Source of the DNA: Thalassospira profundimaris WP0211
Lineage (GTDB): Bacteria > Pseudomonadota > Alphaproteobacteria > Rhodospirillales > Thalassospiraceae
Assembly: GCF_000300275.1 (NCBI RefSeq)
Contig: NZ_AMRN01000005.1
Coordinates: 186,001-250,000, forward strand
Direction: 5' to 3'
Length of the DNA stretch: 64,000 nucleotides
In this document: positions 34,953 through 44,908 of the stretch, one piece after another
Position numbering within the stretch: position 1 is the stretch's first letter
Layout of the letters: each line of letters begins with the position of its first letter
Position numbers and translations under genes: made by a program
Notes under the pieces: generated by a model
Database searches by the model: none
Told to the model about the DNA's origin: nothing
The model's input: the letters and a program-made list of their open reading frames with translations, nothing else

Positions 34953-37376
34953 ATGCGAATTTTACTTAGTATTTTCGGCTTTCTGTTCTTGATGGCGGTT
35001 GCGGGCGGCGCCGGTATGCTGGCGATCTTCTGGCACTTTGGCCAAGGACTGCCCGATTACACCCAGCTTGAAAATTACGAGCCCGAGGTCATGACACGCG
35101 TTCATGCATCCGACGGTGCGTTGATTGCCGAATATGCGCGTGAAAAGCGTGTTTTTGTACCGATTTCGGCCATCCCGCCCAAGGTGGTTGATGCCTTTGT
35201 CGCGGCCGAGGACAAAAACTTCTTCTCCCACCCGGGGATCGATTTTGCCTCTGTCTTGCGTGCGGCCGTGACCAACGTTGTTAATATGGGCACAGGTAAA
35301 CGCCCGGTCGGTGCATCTACCATTACCCAGCAGGTCGCCAAGAACTTCCTTTTGACCAACGAAGTGTCCTATGAGCGCAAGATCAAGGAAGCCATTCTGT
35401 CCTTCCGGATCGAGCGCGCCTTTTCCAAGGAACACATTCTCGAGCTTTATCTGAACGAGATTTACCTTGGCAGTGGCAGCTATGGCGTCGCCGCCGCAGC
35501 CTTGCGTTACTTCGACAAGTCCCTTGATGAACTTAATATCGAGGAAGCCGCCTATCTTGCGGCCCTGCCAAAGGCACCGTCGAACTACCACCCGGTCCGT
35601 AACCACGACGAAGCCAAGGCGCGTCGTAACTGGGTGATCGGCCGGATGTTGGAAGAAAATTACATCACCGAGGCCGAAGCACAGGCGGCATGGTCGGCCC
35701 CGCTTCAGGGCAAAAGCCGTGAATCGGTTGATACCTATCAGGCTGATTTCTTTGCCGAGGAAGTCCGTCGCCAGCTGGTTGATCGTTACGGCGAAGGCAT
35801 GCTGTATGACGGTGGCCTTTCGGTGCGTTCGACCGTGGTTCCGCGTTTGCAGGATATCGCCGACAAGGCGCTGTTTGACGGCTTGGTCGAATATGACCGC
35901 CGCCATGGCTGGCGCGGCCCGATCACCACTATCGACCTGTCTGGCAACTGGCAACAGGCCTTGCGCGAAGTTGAAACGCCCGCCGATATCCCTTGGGATC
36001 GTGCGGTTGTTCTTGATACCGATGCCAACGAGGCAAAACTGGGCCTGATGAATGGCGAGCAGGGCCGCATTCCGCTGCGCTTCCTGACATGGGCACGCCC
36101 GTGGCAAAAGGGCCAGACATTGGGTGCGGTCGTTAACCGCCCGTCAGATGTCCTGAAACCCGGCGATGTCATTTACGTCAAACACTTCGCCGAACTTGAT
36201 GGCGAGACGCTTCCGCCCAACACCTATGGCCTGCGCCAGATCCCGAACGTCAACGGTGGTCTGGTGGCGATGGATCCGCACACCGGTCGCGTACTGGCGA
36301 TGTCGGGCGGTTTTTCGCACGATCTGTCGAAGTTCAACCGTGCGACACAGGCCCGCCGTCAGCCGGGTTCGGCCTTCAAGCCGTTTATTTATCTGGCTGC
36401 ATTGGACCAGGGCTTTACCCCGTCCACACTGGTGCTTGATGCGCCGTTTGTGATTGATCAGGGGCCGGGGCTTGGTAAATGGAAACCGGGCAACTATAGC
36501 GGCCAGTTCTATGGTCCTTCGACCATGCGCCTTGGTATCGAAAAATCGCGAAACCTGATGACGGTGCGTCTGGCCCAGACCATCGGTATGCCCACGGTTG
36601 TCGACTATGCCGAACGGTTTGGCATTGTTGATGAAATGCCAGATGTCCTGTCGATGTCGCTTGGGGCGGCTGAAACGACGGTGATGCGACTGACCGCGGC
36701 CTATGCCGAACTGGTCAATGGTGGCAAGAAAATCACCCCGACCTTGATCGACCGTATTCAGGACCGTCGCGGCAATGTGATTTATCGTCGTGACGAACGC
36801 GAATGCACCCTGTGTCAGGATGTGGAATTCCGCAACCAGATGCCGCCTGATCTGCCTGATACCCGTGAACAACTGACCGATCCGGCCAGTGCGTTCCAGA
36901 TGGTTCATATCATGGAAGGCGTCATTTCACGCGGTACCGGCCGGACAATCGCCGAGCTTGGTTATCCGCTGGCCGGTAAAACCGGCACGACCAATGATTC
37001 GCGTGACGCATGGTTTGTCGGCTTCTCGCCCGATCTTGCCGTTGGCGTTTATGTCGGCTTTGATGACAACCGGTCCCTTGGTGACAAGGAGCAGGGCGCA
37101 AGTGCCGCTGCCCCGATTTGGAAGGAATTCATGCGCGGTGCACTGGAAGGCACCAAAGCCATTCCGTTCCGTACACCGCCGGGCATTCGCATGGTCCGTG
37201 TTGAATCGCGTACCGGCCTTCCGGCTGGTCCGGGTGCTCAGGACGTGATCTGGGAGGCCTTCAAACCCGGCACCATCCCTGCATCAAACGACAACGTGAT
37301 TGATGGCGGTTATAGCGGATCCGGCAATTCGGATAACAGCGCTGGCGCTGTGTCCGGTCCGGGCGGCATTTACTAG
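34953..37376 (+). CDS. mrcA: Penicillin-binding protein 1A
   Basis: A bifunctional peptidoglycan synthase of 807 residues. An N-terminal membrane anchor (residues 4-28) is followed by the GT51 glycosyltransferase with EDKNFFSHPGIDF and TITQQVAKNFLL. An OB-like insertion follows, then the transpeptidase with SxxK in RQPGSAFKPFIY, SRN in EKSRNLMTV and KTG in GKTGTTNDSRDAWF. The C-terminus is a Gly/Ser/Asn-rich tail. The enzyme polymerises and crosslinks glycan strands in elongation. It has its own upstream gap of 260 bases and a strong terminator. Confidence 0.96.
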   Translation: MRILLSIFGFLFLMAVAGGAGMLAIFWHFGQGLPDYTQLENYEPEVMTRVHASDGALIAEYAREKRVFVPISAIPPKVVDAFVAAEDKNFFSHPGIDFASVLRAAVTNVVNMGTGKRPVGASTITQQVAKNFLLTNEVSYERKIKEAILSFRIERAFSKEHILELYLNEIYLGSGSYGVAAAALRYFDKSLDELNIEEAAYLAALPKAPSNYHPVRNHDEAKARRNWVIGRMLEENYITEAEAQAAWSAPLQGKSRESVDTYQADFFAEEVRRQLVDRYGEGMLYDGGLSVRSTVVPRLQDIADKALFDGLVEYDRRHGWRGPITTIDLSGNWQQALREVETPADIPWDRAVVLDTDANEAKLGLMNGEQGRIPLRFLTWARPWQKGQTLGAVVNRPSDVLKPGDVIYVKHFAELDGETLPPNTYGLRQIPNVNGGLVAMDPHTGRVLAMSGGFSHDLSKFNRATQARRQPGSAFKPFIYLAALDQGFTPSTLVLDAPFVIDQGPGLGKWKPGNYSGQFYGPSTMRLGIEKSRNLMTVRLAQTIGMPTVVDYAERFGIVDEMPDVLSMSLGAAETTVMRLTAAYAELVNGGKKITPTLIDRIQDRRGNVIYRRDERECTLCQDVEFRNQMPPDLPDTREQLTDPASAFQMVHIMEGVISRGTGRTIAELGYPLAGKTGTTNDSRDAWFVGFSPDLAVGVYVGFDDNRSLGDKEQGASAAAPIWKEFMRGALEGTKAIPFRTPPGIRMVRVESRTGLPAGPGAQDVIWEAFKPGTIPASNDNVIDGGYSGSGNSDNSAGAVSGPGGIY

Positions 37377-37423
37377 GCCGCGTGACAACGATCATATGGC
37401 GGCGAATTTGCCGCTTAAATATC

Positions 37424-37458
37424 AACAAAGCCGGATGTGATCAGCATCCGGCTTTGTT
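37424..37458 (+). terminator. mrcA terminator
   Basis: A 14-pair AACAAAGCCGGATG/CATCCGGCTTTGTT stem with a seven-base loop. Confidence 0.88.
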
Positions 37459-37553
37459 CGTTCAGGGATGTGTTCATCTGAAAGAATTTGTTTTCAAATC
37501 AGGCCTTTCGCGACGTTGCGCTGTCATCAAACAATGACAAAACGATCAAACGG

Positions 37554-37571
37554 GTGACATCGCACTGTCAT
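37554..37571 (+). promoter_or_regulatory. Likely Pho box upstream of phoD
   Basis: GTGACATCGCACTGTCAT is two 7-base half-sites with an 11-base period. The second half is a perfect CTGTCAT, and the first has two mismatches. Other CTGTCAT/TGTCAT copies lie at 37521 and near 37577. PhoB binding at such sites turns on phosphatases under phosphate starvation. Confidence 0.62.
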
Positions 37572-37625
37572 TTGATTTTGTCATTCTCCTCAAGGTGATT
37601 TTCATACCTTGAAGAGGGTTTCGTT

Positions 37626-39197
37626 ATGTCGTTTCGACTTTCCCGCCGCAAATTTCTTGCCACCAGCGCAACAGCAGGTGCTGCATCCGCCATGGGTGGT
37701 TTCTTTATGCCGTCTATTTCCCGTGCTGCTGATCGCCCGATGATTACCCATGGGGTGCAAAGCGGTGATGTGACCGCCAACACCGCCTGCATCTGGGGGC
37801 GTGCGGATCGTGCATCACGCATGATCACTGAAATCGCAACCACCGAAGGCTTCAAAAATTCGGTCCGCATTCCGCATGTCGATGTCCTGCCGGAACGTGA
37901 TTTTGCCGGCAAGCTTGCGCTGGCGGACCTGCCAGCCGGCCAGGATGTTTTTTACAAGATCCATTTTGAAAACCTTGATGACGCACGCGCATCGTCCGAG
38001 CCGATCATTGGCCATTTCCGTACTGCACCGGCGGCGAAACGCAATATTCGGTTTGGCTGGTCAGGCGACACTGCCGGGCAGGGCTGGGGCATCGATGAAG
38101 ATCGTGGTGGCATGAAAACCTACGCCACCATTGCCAAGCATAACCCTGATTTCTTCATCCATTCCGGTGATACCATCTATGCCGATGGTCCGTTTGCCGA
38201 AACCCAGAAAACCCCGGATGGGCAGATTTGGAAAAACATCACCACCGAAGACACCGCCAAGGTTGCCGAAACCATTGACGAGTTTCGCGGTAACTACAAA
38301 TACAACATGCTTGATCAGCATCTGCGCGAATTCAACCGCCTGATCCCGGTCTATTATCAATGGGATGACCACGAAGTCACCAATAACTGGTATCCGGGCG
38401 AGATGCTGCTTGGCGATGATCGATACACTGAAAAATCGGCATCCCTTCTGGCAGCACGGGCAAACCGTGCATTCCGTGAAATGCTGCCGGTGACCGAACA
38501 CGCATCCGAACCGGGGCGGGTGTATCGCAAGGTATCTTATGGTCCGTCCTTGGAAATCTTCTTCCTCGATATGCGGACCTATCGCGGCACCAACGATGCC
38601 AATAACAGTGCAACACCGACCGACAATACCGACTTCCTTGGTCGTGCGCAGATGGAATGGCTTAAGCGCGGCCTTTTGAATTCCAAGGCGACTTGGAAAG
38701 TCATCGCGGCGGACATGCCGATTGGCATGATTGTCTATGATGACTGGAAAAACAAAAGCACGTTTGAAAACCTTGCCAATGGCGATGGTGCACCTGCCGG
38801 GCGTGAGCTTGAAATTGTTGAACTGCTGCGCTTTATCAAGAATGCCAAAATCAACAATACGGTCTGGCTGACGGCGGACGTGCATTACACCGCAGCTCAT
38901 TACTATGACCCGAACAAGGCGCAGTTCCAGGACTTCGAACCGTTCTGGGAATTTGTATCCGGTCCGCTTCATGCCGGGACCTTTGGCCCCAGCGACATGG
39001 ACAACACGTTCGGTCCACAGGTGAAATTCACCAAACACCCAACCAAGGAGCAGGGCGTTAACCTGCCGCCGTCCTATGGTTTGCAGTTCTTTGGTCTGGT
39101 CGATATCGATGCCGAAACCGAACAGTTCCGCGTGTCGCTTCGTGATGTTGCCGACGAAGAGCTTTACACCGTAACGCTCGATCCTGTTTTTGGCTGA
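37626..39197 (+). CDS. phoD: Tat-exported alkaline phosphatase D
   Basis: A 523-residue phosphodiesterase/phosphomonoesterase of the PhoD family, which hydrolyses organic phosphate esters in the periplasm using Fe and Ca. The twin-arginine signal is SRRKFLATSATAGAASA at residues 5-21. It has the N-terminal beta domain (MITHGVQSGDVTANTACIWG) and metal-site motifs SGDTIYADG, QWDDHEVTNNW and ADVHYTAAH. The predicted Pho box upstream suggests PhoB control. Confidence 0.93.
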   Translation: MSFRLSRRKFLATSATAGAASAMGGFFMPSISRAADRPMITHGVQSGDVTANTACIWGRADRASRMITEIATTEGFKNSVRIPHVDVLPERDFAGKLALADLPAGQDVFYKIHFENLDDARASSEPIIGHFRTAPAAKRNIRFGWSGDTAGQGWGIDEDRGGMKTYATIAKHNPDFFIHSGDTIYADGPFAETQKTPDGQIWKNITTEDTAKVAETIDEFRGNYKYNMLDQHLREFNRLIPVYYQWDDHEVTNNWYPGEMLLGDDRYTEKSASLLAARANRAFREMLPVTEHASEPGRVYRKVSYGPSLEIFFLDMRTYRGTNDANNSATPTDNTDFLGRAQMEWLKRGLLNSKATWKVIAADMPIGMIVYDDWKNKSTFENLANGDGAPAGRELEIVELLRFIKNAKINNTVWLTADVHYTAAHYYDPNKAQFQDFEPFWEFVSGPLHAGTFGPSDMDNTFGPQVKFTKHPTKEQGVNLPPSYGLQFFGLVDIDAETEQFRVSLRDVADEELYTVTLDPVFG

Positions 39198-39229
39198 TCA
39201 CCGTATTCGTTGATCACGGCTTTGTTGCG

Positions 39230-39260
39230 AAACCCGGCACAAATTCTGTGTCGGGTTTTT
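39230..39260 (+). terminator. phoD terminator
   Basis: An AAACCCGGCACA/TGTGTCGGGTTT hairpin followed by TTT, 33 bases after the phoD stop. Confidence 0.75.
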
Positions 39261-39369
39261 GCATGGTTGCAGGGGTTTCAAGCGGGACAAAAACTGTTAT
39301 AAGCCACGCCGACATTGCTACATCTTTGATGTGGCAAAACGGATTTTCAGACGAATAACGGAGACATCA

Positions 39370-40498
39370 ATGCGCGCCGAAGCACAGGCATTGGTCGATG
39401 AAATCAAGCAGTCGATGGCACTGCTGAGGAGGCATCTTTGACTGGGATAACGCTCTTAGACGCCTCGACGAACTGAACGCACTTGCCGAAGACCCGACCC
39501 TTTGGGACGATGCGGCAAACGCGCAGAAAGTCATGCGTGAACGTACCCAGCTTGATGACGCCATCAATGGTTATAAAAAGCTCGCCCAGGAGCTTGAAGA
39601 CAGTGTTGGTCTGATCGAACTCGGCGAAGCCGAAGGCGACAACGAAACCGTCGAAGAGGCCGAAGAGGTTCTGCGCTCGATCCGCGACATCGCGGCAAAG
39701 CGTGAACTTGAAAGCCTGCTTTCGGGCGAGGCCGATGGTAATGATGCCTATCTTGAAATTCATGCCGGTGCTGGCGGGACCGAGGCCCAGGATTGGGCGT
39801 CGATGCTGGCGCGCATGTATTATCGTTGGGCGGAGTCCAAGGGCTACAAGCTTGAGATGCTTGAAGAAAGTGATGGCGAGGAAGCCGGTATCAAATCGGT
39901 GACCTACAAGATCACGGGTCATAATGCCTATGGCTGGCTCAAGAACGAGGTGGGTGTGCATCGTCTGGTGCGTATTTCGCCCTATGACAGCTCCGCTCGT
40001 CGCCATACCAGCTTCTCGTCGGTTTGGGTCTATCCGGTGATTGATGACGATATCGAAATTGAAATCCTTGATAAGGATCTTCGTGTCGATACGTACCGTG
40101 CATCGGGTGCCGGTGGCCAGCACGTTAACAGAACCGATTCTGCTGTGCGTATCACCCATATCCCGACCGGCATCGTTGCCCAGTGTCAGAACGACCGTTC
40201 GCAGCACAAAAACCGCGATACGGCGATGAAGATGCTTAAAGCCCGCCTGTATGAGGCGGAGCTGCAAAAACGCGAAGCCGAGGCACAGGCTGTCGAAGAC
40301 AGCAAAACCGATATCGGTTGGGGCCATCAGATCCGCTCTTACGTCCTGCAGCCTTATCAGATGATCAAGGATCTGCGCACGGGCACGGAAACATCTGATA
40401 CCCAGGGCGTTCTGAACGGAGATCTCGATGCCTTTATGGCCGCAGCCCTTGCCGCCAAGGTCACCGGATCGGCCGGCGAAATCGAAGATATCGATTGA
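39370..40498 (+). CDS. prfB: Peptide chain release factor 2, with programmed +1 frameshift
   Basis: Reading starts at the ATG at 39370 and runs 23 codons to CTT-TGA (39436-39441). The sequence AGGAGGCATCTTTGAC holds the Shine-Dalgarno-like element three bases before the CTT slip codon, as in E. coli prfB. Slipping +1 continues as GAC-TGG-GAT ([19 protein letters not shown]) and joins the long frame to 40498, giving about 375 residues. The GGQ tripeptide is in [15 protein letters not shown]. The stop-codon-reading loop is SPY ([12 protein letters not shown]) where E. coli has SPF. RF2 releases peptides at UGA and UAA and limits its own synthesis through the in-frame UGA. Confidence 0.96.
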
Positions 40499-40525
40499 TC
40501 GGTTATCCTGAACCACCTGCATTTG

Positions 40526-40560
40526 AAAACACCCCGTCCGGATCTGGCGGGGTGTTTTTT
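40526..40560 (+). terminator. prfB terminator
   Basis: AACACCCCG/CGGGGTGTT stem with an 11-base loop, followed by TTTT. Confidence 0.88.
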
Positions 40561-40752
40561 GTTTTGTGATGGCCAAACCGGCAGAAAATCGCAAATCGAG
40601 CGCAAATATCCCATTTCTGTCACAGAATTGCCGGATAGCTCTGCAACAGTGTGGTCAAGCGCGATCTGTCGCATACAACAAAACACCCGGGTAATACGGG
40701 ACACGGGCAGGTCGTGCGGAGCAAACATCCATACTCTCACGGGAAGATCCAA

Positions 40753-41007
40753 ATGGCCCATCAGTCCCATGGTCCGGTCGCGGTCGGCGACCAGTTCAAA
40801 CTCGCTACACCCAACGGTCCGATTTTCGAAGTCATCAAAATCCGCGAAATGGCCCCGGTTGATCATGCGTTGATCACCAAGGTACGGGATCAGAAATCCC
40901 CGACGCTGATTGCGATCACCACCTTGCTTGATCGTGATTTCTATATTCCGGTTCCGCCGGAAAGGCGCCAGATGCCTGATAATGACGGCATATTGCGCGG
41001 TCTTTGA
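40753..41007 (+). CDS. Small conserved-looking protein, unknown
   Basis: An 84-residue soluble protein from the ATG at 40753, which has GGGAAGA upstream. It contains GPVAVGDQFKLATPNGPIFE, a possible small beta-barrel, and a polar C-terminus. I do not recognise the family. The frame extends upstream to 40651, but that part reads as low-quality sequence. Confidence 0.6.
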   Translation: MAHQSHGPVAVGDQFKLATPNGPIFEVIKIREMAPVDHALITKVRDQKSPTLIAITTLLDRDFYIPVPPERRQMPDNDGILRGL

Positions 41008-41125
41008 TTGTAAAGCGTATCGATAGGCTGTTTAGCGCCTGTTGATATGAAAAACAGGTTGGCTTGGCGGCCCGGACGCGATGAAATAGCAGCATGTAAA
41101 ATCACCGCCATCCGGGACCGCCAAC

Positions 41126-41731
41126 ATGACCGATACCAACGCTGATCAGAATATCCTCGACCGCCTGTTTTCCGTTCTAGAGGACGACATTCTGCCCAAA
41201 ACCCGTGCCGGCGTATCGGGCGGCAATAAACTGTTTGGCGCGGCGATCCTGTGCAAGGATGACCTTTCACTGGTCATTGCCGAAACCAACAATGAAACTG
41301 AAAATCCGCTTTGGCATGGCGAGGTCCATTGCCTGAAACGGTTCTATGAAATGCCCTCTGATCAGCGGCCGGCGACGTCGGAGCTGATTTTTCTTTCGAC
41401 GCATGAGCCGTGCTCCATGTGCCTGTCGGCCATCACATGGGCCGGGTTTGATAATTTCTATTATTTCTTCTCGTATGAAGATTCGCGTGATGCCTTTGCC
41501 ATTCCCCATGATCTGAAAATCATGAAGGAGGTCTTCACTCTTGAGGACGGCGAATACAACAAATCCAATGCCTTCTGGGATAGCCATTCCATGATGGGCA
41601 TGGTTGCAGAGCTGCCGGAGGACAGGAAGGCGGATTATCAATCACGTGCCAGGGCGATATCAGACGAGTATGACCGCCTGTCCGCCAAATATCAGGACGG
41701 CAAGGCCGAAAACGACATCCCGCTAAACTAA
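41126..41731 (+). CDS. Cytidine/deoxycytidylate-type deaminase family protein
   Basis: 201 residues with the zinc motifs of the family: HGEVHCL (H-x-E, ligand and proton shuttle) and EPCSMCLSAI (PCxxC). The GFDNFYYFFSYEDSRDAF stretch after it fits the nucleoside deaminase group near guanine deaminase and TadA. The longer C-terminus (about 85 residues past the zinc site) is unlike TadA. The substrate is unknown; a nucleobase or nucleoside is most likely. Confidence 0.85.
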   Translation: MTDTNADQNILDRLFSVLEDDILPKTRAGVSGGNKLFGAAILCKDDLSLVIAETNNETENPLWHGEVHCLKRFYEMPSDQRPATSELIFLSTHEPCSMCLSAITWAGFDNFYYFFSYEDSRDAFAIPHDLKIMKEVFTLEDGEYNKSNAFWDSHSMMGMVAELPEDRKADYQSRARAISDEYDRLSAKYQDGKAENDIPLN

Positions 41732-41817
41732 AGCTTGTTGCAATCAGCTGATGTGATTCCAGAGCCTGCTAGTATTGATATCGTTTTACCGTTTTAGCTG
41801 TCAGCTTAAAGACGCGG

Positions 41818-42528
41818 TTAAGACAGCAAGGATGCATATTCTTCATCAGACCTTCGGCGACTTCTGGTGCGCTGGTTGATGTTAGCCGACGGCAGAGAAA
41901 TCGAACGATTGATCACCAGAATGTGTTCCTCAAGCAAAGCCTGTGCATCATCGAAATGGCCTTTTTCCATCAGGTCACGCATCTGAGTATGTTCGGCAAA
42001 TGATCGCTGCCAGAAATCCCCTTCACCCGATTGCAAATGCGCACGCAGCGCTTCAAGTGCGGTTGCGGTCAGATCATAGGCCTTTTCCAGATATCGGTTG
42101 CCGGCATGCTGCAGAATCACACGATGATAAGCACTGTCCGCACGGCTATAGAGCCTGAAGTCTTGGGCTTCAATCGCGTGCTGCATTTGTATGATCGCGA
42201 CGGAAAGTCCCTGCACAAGGCCGTCTGGATTAAGAGCCAGCGCATTGCCAAGCGCCTCGCGCTCCAGCATCGCGCGAAAACCACTCATTTCTTTTACTTC
42301 CTCAGGCGTGGGTGTGAAAACATATGTGCCCGCCTGGGGTACAATGCTGACCAACCCCATATCGCGCAGATCCGTGAACGCCGCGCGCACAGGCGCTTTG
42401 CTCATGCCAAGCGCACGGGCAATCTGTTCTTCGGATAGCCGTTCGCCAAATTCGAATTTGCCCGACACAATCGCATCGCGAAGCCGTTCACAAGCTTCTT
42501 GAGTGAGCGACACGTTACTCTCCTTCAT
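41818..42528 (-). CDS. GntR-family regulator, FadR/FCD subgroup
   Basis: 236 residues. The winged helix at residues 5-70 (LRDAIVSGKFEFGERLSEEQ and ALGMSKAPVRAAFTDL) is followed by an all-helical FCD ligand domain (about 80-215) with expected metal-binding residues among its His and Asp. FCD regulators bind small carboxylic acids. It is divergent from the catabolic cassette at 42690-47807, and the intergenic region has an 18-base perfect palindrome, so it probably represses that cassette. Confidence 0.92.
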   Translation of the reverse strand: MKESNVSLTQEACERLRDAIVSGKFEFGERLSEEQIARALGMSKAPVRAAFTDLRDMGLVSIVPQAGTYVFTPTPEEVKEMSGFRAMLEREALGNALALNPDGLVQGLSVAIIQMQHAIEAQDFRLYSRADSAYHRVILQHAGNRYLEKAYDLTATALEALRAHLQSGEGDFWQRSFAEHTQMRDLMEKGHFDDAQALLEEHILVINRSISLPSANINQRTRSRRRSDEEYASLLS

Positions 42529-42610
42529 GGTTTCAGTTCAGGTCCCCAATGGCACCAATTGCCATCAATTCGCTGATTTTGCTCGACTATCAAACACCAA
42601 AAAAACGTCA

Positions 42611-42644
42611 TTGACAAGCTATTAAAATTCTAGAATTCTAGAAT
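42611..42644 (+). promoter_or_regulatory. Operator-promoter of the TRAP cassette
   Basis: TTGACA at 42611-42616 could be a -35 box. ATTCTAGAATTCTAGAAT at 42627-42644 is a perfect 18-base palindrome, made of two overlapping TTCTAGAA units, and would cover the -10 region. It is the likely binding site of the GntR regulator. Confidence 0.65.
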
Positions 42645-42689
42645 GACAGTTCAATGATATCTGACGCCGATGAACCCAAAGAGGTCTTT

Positions 42690-43727
42690 ATGTCACGCTT
42701 TCGTCTACTCACACCCGATGCGCAATATCCAGACGACGCGCAGATTGAGCGCCGCACGGCCGGCGATCAGGTCGACTGGAATATTTTCCGGGAACGTTCG
42801 CCAGACAACATTCCGTCTGATGTGCTGGCTAAATGCGATGCGATGGTTGTGTGGCATGAAATGCCGGTCACCCGCGCGGTGATTGCAAAGCTGGACCGTT
42901 GCCGGATTATTGTGCGCGCTGGTGTCGGTTTCGACCATATTGATCTGGATGCTGCGGCCGAGGCTGGCATCCCTGTTTGTAATACGCCTGACTACGGCAC
43001 AAGCGAAGTTGCTGACCATGCGATCGCGCTAATGTTGACCATGCGTCGAGGTATCGGCTCTTACCACAGAAACCTTATGGACTCGCCGCAAGGCGGCTTT
43101 GATCATGCCCGTGCCCCTCTGCTGGGACGGCTTCGCGGCAAAACATTCGGTGTCGTGGGGCTTGGGCGTATTGGTATCGCAACAGCACTTCGGGCAAAAG
43201 CGTTTGGAATGCGCGTCGTTGCGTATGATCCACTGGTGTCCCGAGGCACTGAGATTGCTGCGGGCGTTGACCGCGTTGACCGCATTGAAGACCTTCTGGC
43301 CCAAAGCGATGTTGTGAGCCTGCATTGCCCGCTCACACGTGAAAGTCACAAGATGATCAATGCTGAAAGGCTGGCAGCGATGCAGCCACATGCGATCCTG
43401 ATCAACACGGCACGTGGTGCAATTATCGATATTGATGCGCTGATCGATGCCTTGCGAAACGGCACGATTGCCGGTGCCGGTATTGATGTGCTGCCGGTGG
43501 AGCCGCCAGCACCCGAAGATGCAATCGCGCGGGCCTATGCCAACGGCCAGGATCCTATTGTTGGCGAGCGGCTGTTTTTGACACCGCATGCGGCATGGTC
43601 TAGCCCCGAAAGTGTTGCCGATGCCCGCCGTCTTTCGGTTGAAACCGCGATGCAATATTTGCGCGACGGTAGACTGCGCAATCTGGTTAACGCACCGATG
43701 CAAACTCGTTTGCGTGCGGCAAGTTGA
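42690..43727 (+). CDS. D-isomer specific 2-hydroxyacid dehydrogenase
   Basis: About 345 residues of the NAD(P)-dependent D-2-hydroxyacid dehydrogenase/CtBP-like family. The nucleotide motif is VVGLGRIGIATALRAKAFG; the catalytic arginine is in NTARGAIIDID, the glutamate in DVLPVEPPAPEDA, and the histidine in LTPHAAWSSPESV. It interconverts a 2-oxo acid and a D-2-hydroxy acid. The ATG at 42690 has AGAGG upstream, whereas the frame extends to 42654. It is first in the TRAP cassette, so it likely handles the imported acid. Confidence 0.88.
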   Translation: MSRFRLLTPDAQYPDDAQIERRTAGDQVDWNIFRERSPDNIPSDVLAKCDAMVVWHEMPVTRAVIAKLDRCRIIVRAGVGFDHIDLDAAAEAGIPVCNTPDYGTSEVADHAIALMLTMRRGIGSYHRNLMDSPQGGFDHARAPLLGRLRGKTFGVVGLGRIGIATALRAKAFGMRVVAYDPLVSRGTEIAAGVDRVDRIEDLLAQSDVVSLHCPLTRESHKMINAERLAAMQPHAILINTARGAIIDIDALIDALRNGTIAGAGIDVLPVEPPAPEDAIARAYANGQDPIVGERLFLTPHAAWSSPESVADARRLSVETAMQYLRDGRLRNLVNAPMQTRLRAAS

Positions 43728-43814
43728 TCTTGGCGCGGAAATAGAGTCTGACTTACGAAATGGTCCAAAGGCATGGGATCGCTGAAACATGCTTTAATCA
43801 GGGAGGAAGACACA

Positions 43815-44831
43815 ATGAAAAAAACACATCTGATCTTCGCTTTTTCTACGCTTCTGCTGAGTGGAACTACGGCCGTCGCGCAGGAATTTGATTTTACATT
43901 CCAGTCGGTTGATCCGGCTGGTAACCCCAACTTTGCCATTCAGGAAGAGTGGACTGAGCGCGTCAACAAAATGTCGGGGGGCCGCATTGCGATCGAGCTT
44001 CTGCCCGTTGGCGCGGTTGTCAATTATAGCGAGACACAGGAAGCTGTTGGCTCCGGAATTCTGGACGGCCACATAACTGACGTTAGTTACTTTTCCGGCA
44101 AAGATCCGGCCTTTGGCCTTGTCGCCAATCCGATCGGTGCATGGGCATCGCCTGATGAAATGTTCCGGTTCATCAATTACGGTGGCGGCTATGAATTGAT
44201 GAATGAACTTGAAGAGCCGTACGGCCTCCATTTTGTTGGTGCAACGACAACAGGCCTCGAAGGCTTTGTCTCGGATCGCCCGCTTGATGGGGTTGCAGAC
44301 CTTAAAGGCCTGAAAGTGCGCGCCCCGGAAGGTCTTATTCAGGAAGTCTTTGCCGCTGCAGGTGCTGTGCCGGTGAACCTTCCTTACTCCGAAGTCTACA
44401 CGTCACTCGACAAGGGCGTGATTGATGCTGCCGACTCTACGGTGTTTTCAACCAACCATCAGCAGGGCCTTCATAAGGTCGCCGTTCATCCTGTCTATCC
44501 GGGTTTCCATTCCATGCCGCTAGTTGAGGTATCAATGAACCTCGAGAAATGGAATTCGATGCCCGAGGACCTGCAAGAGATCATGACTGTTTCAGTGCGT
44601 GACTTTGCACAGGACGCCGTTGCCAGACTGTCAATGAATGATCTGAAAGCAGTGGCGGAAGCAAAAGCAGATCCGTCGATCACCGTCCATAACTGGTCGG
44701 CAGAAGAACGTGCAAAATTCCGTACCATCGCAATGGACCAGTGGTCAAAGGTCGCTGCGCAGTCTGAAAATGCGCAAAAGGTCTATGACTTACTGACCGA
44801 GTACCTGCAATCGCAAGGTTTGTTGGACTGA
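43815..44831 (+). CDS. dctP: TRAP transporter substrate-binding protein (DctP family)
   Basis: A periplasmic solute receptor of 338 residues with a signal peptide that ends TTAVAQ. The conserved carboxylate-binding arginine is in DLKGLKVRAPEG, and the hinge region LPYSEVYTSLDKGVIDAADS is typical. It binds an organic acid and hands it to the DctQM permease encoded just downstream. AGGGAGGAAG precedes the ATG at 43815. Exact substrate unknown. Confidence 0.93.
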   Translation: MKKTHLIFAFSTLLLSGTTAVAQEFDFTFQSVDPAGNPNFAIQEEWTERVNKMSGGRIAIELLPVGAVVNYSETQEAVGSGILDGHITDVSYFSGKDPAFGLVANPIGAWASPDEMFRFINYGGGYELMNELEEPYGLHFVGATTTGLEGFVSDRPLDGVADLKGLKVRAPEGLIQEVFAAAGAVPVNLPYSEVYTSLDKGVIDAADSTVFSTNHQQGLHKVAVHPVYPGFHSMPLVEVSMNLEKWNSMPEDLQEIMTVSVRDFAQDAVARLSMNDLKAVAEAKADPSITVHNWSAEERAKFRTIAMDQWSKVAAQSENAQKVYDLLTEYLQSQGLLD

Positions 44832-44908
44832 CATAATGTCTCCGGGCGCGTGGGTCGCGCTCGGAGACAACTTCCGATCATCACACAGCTTGAAACGATT
44901 GGTCAGTC

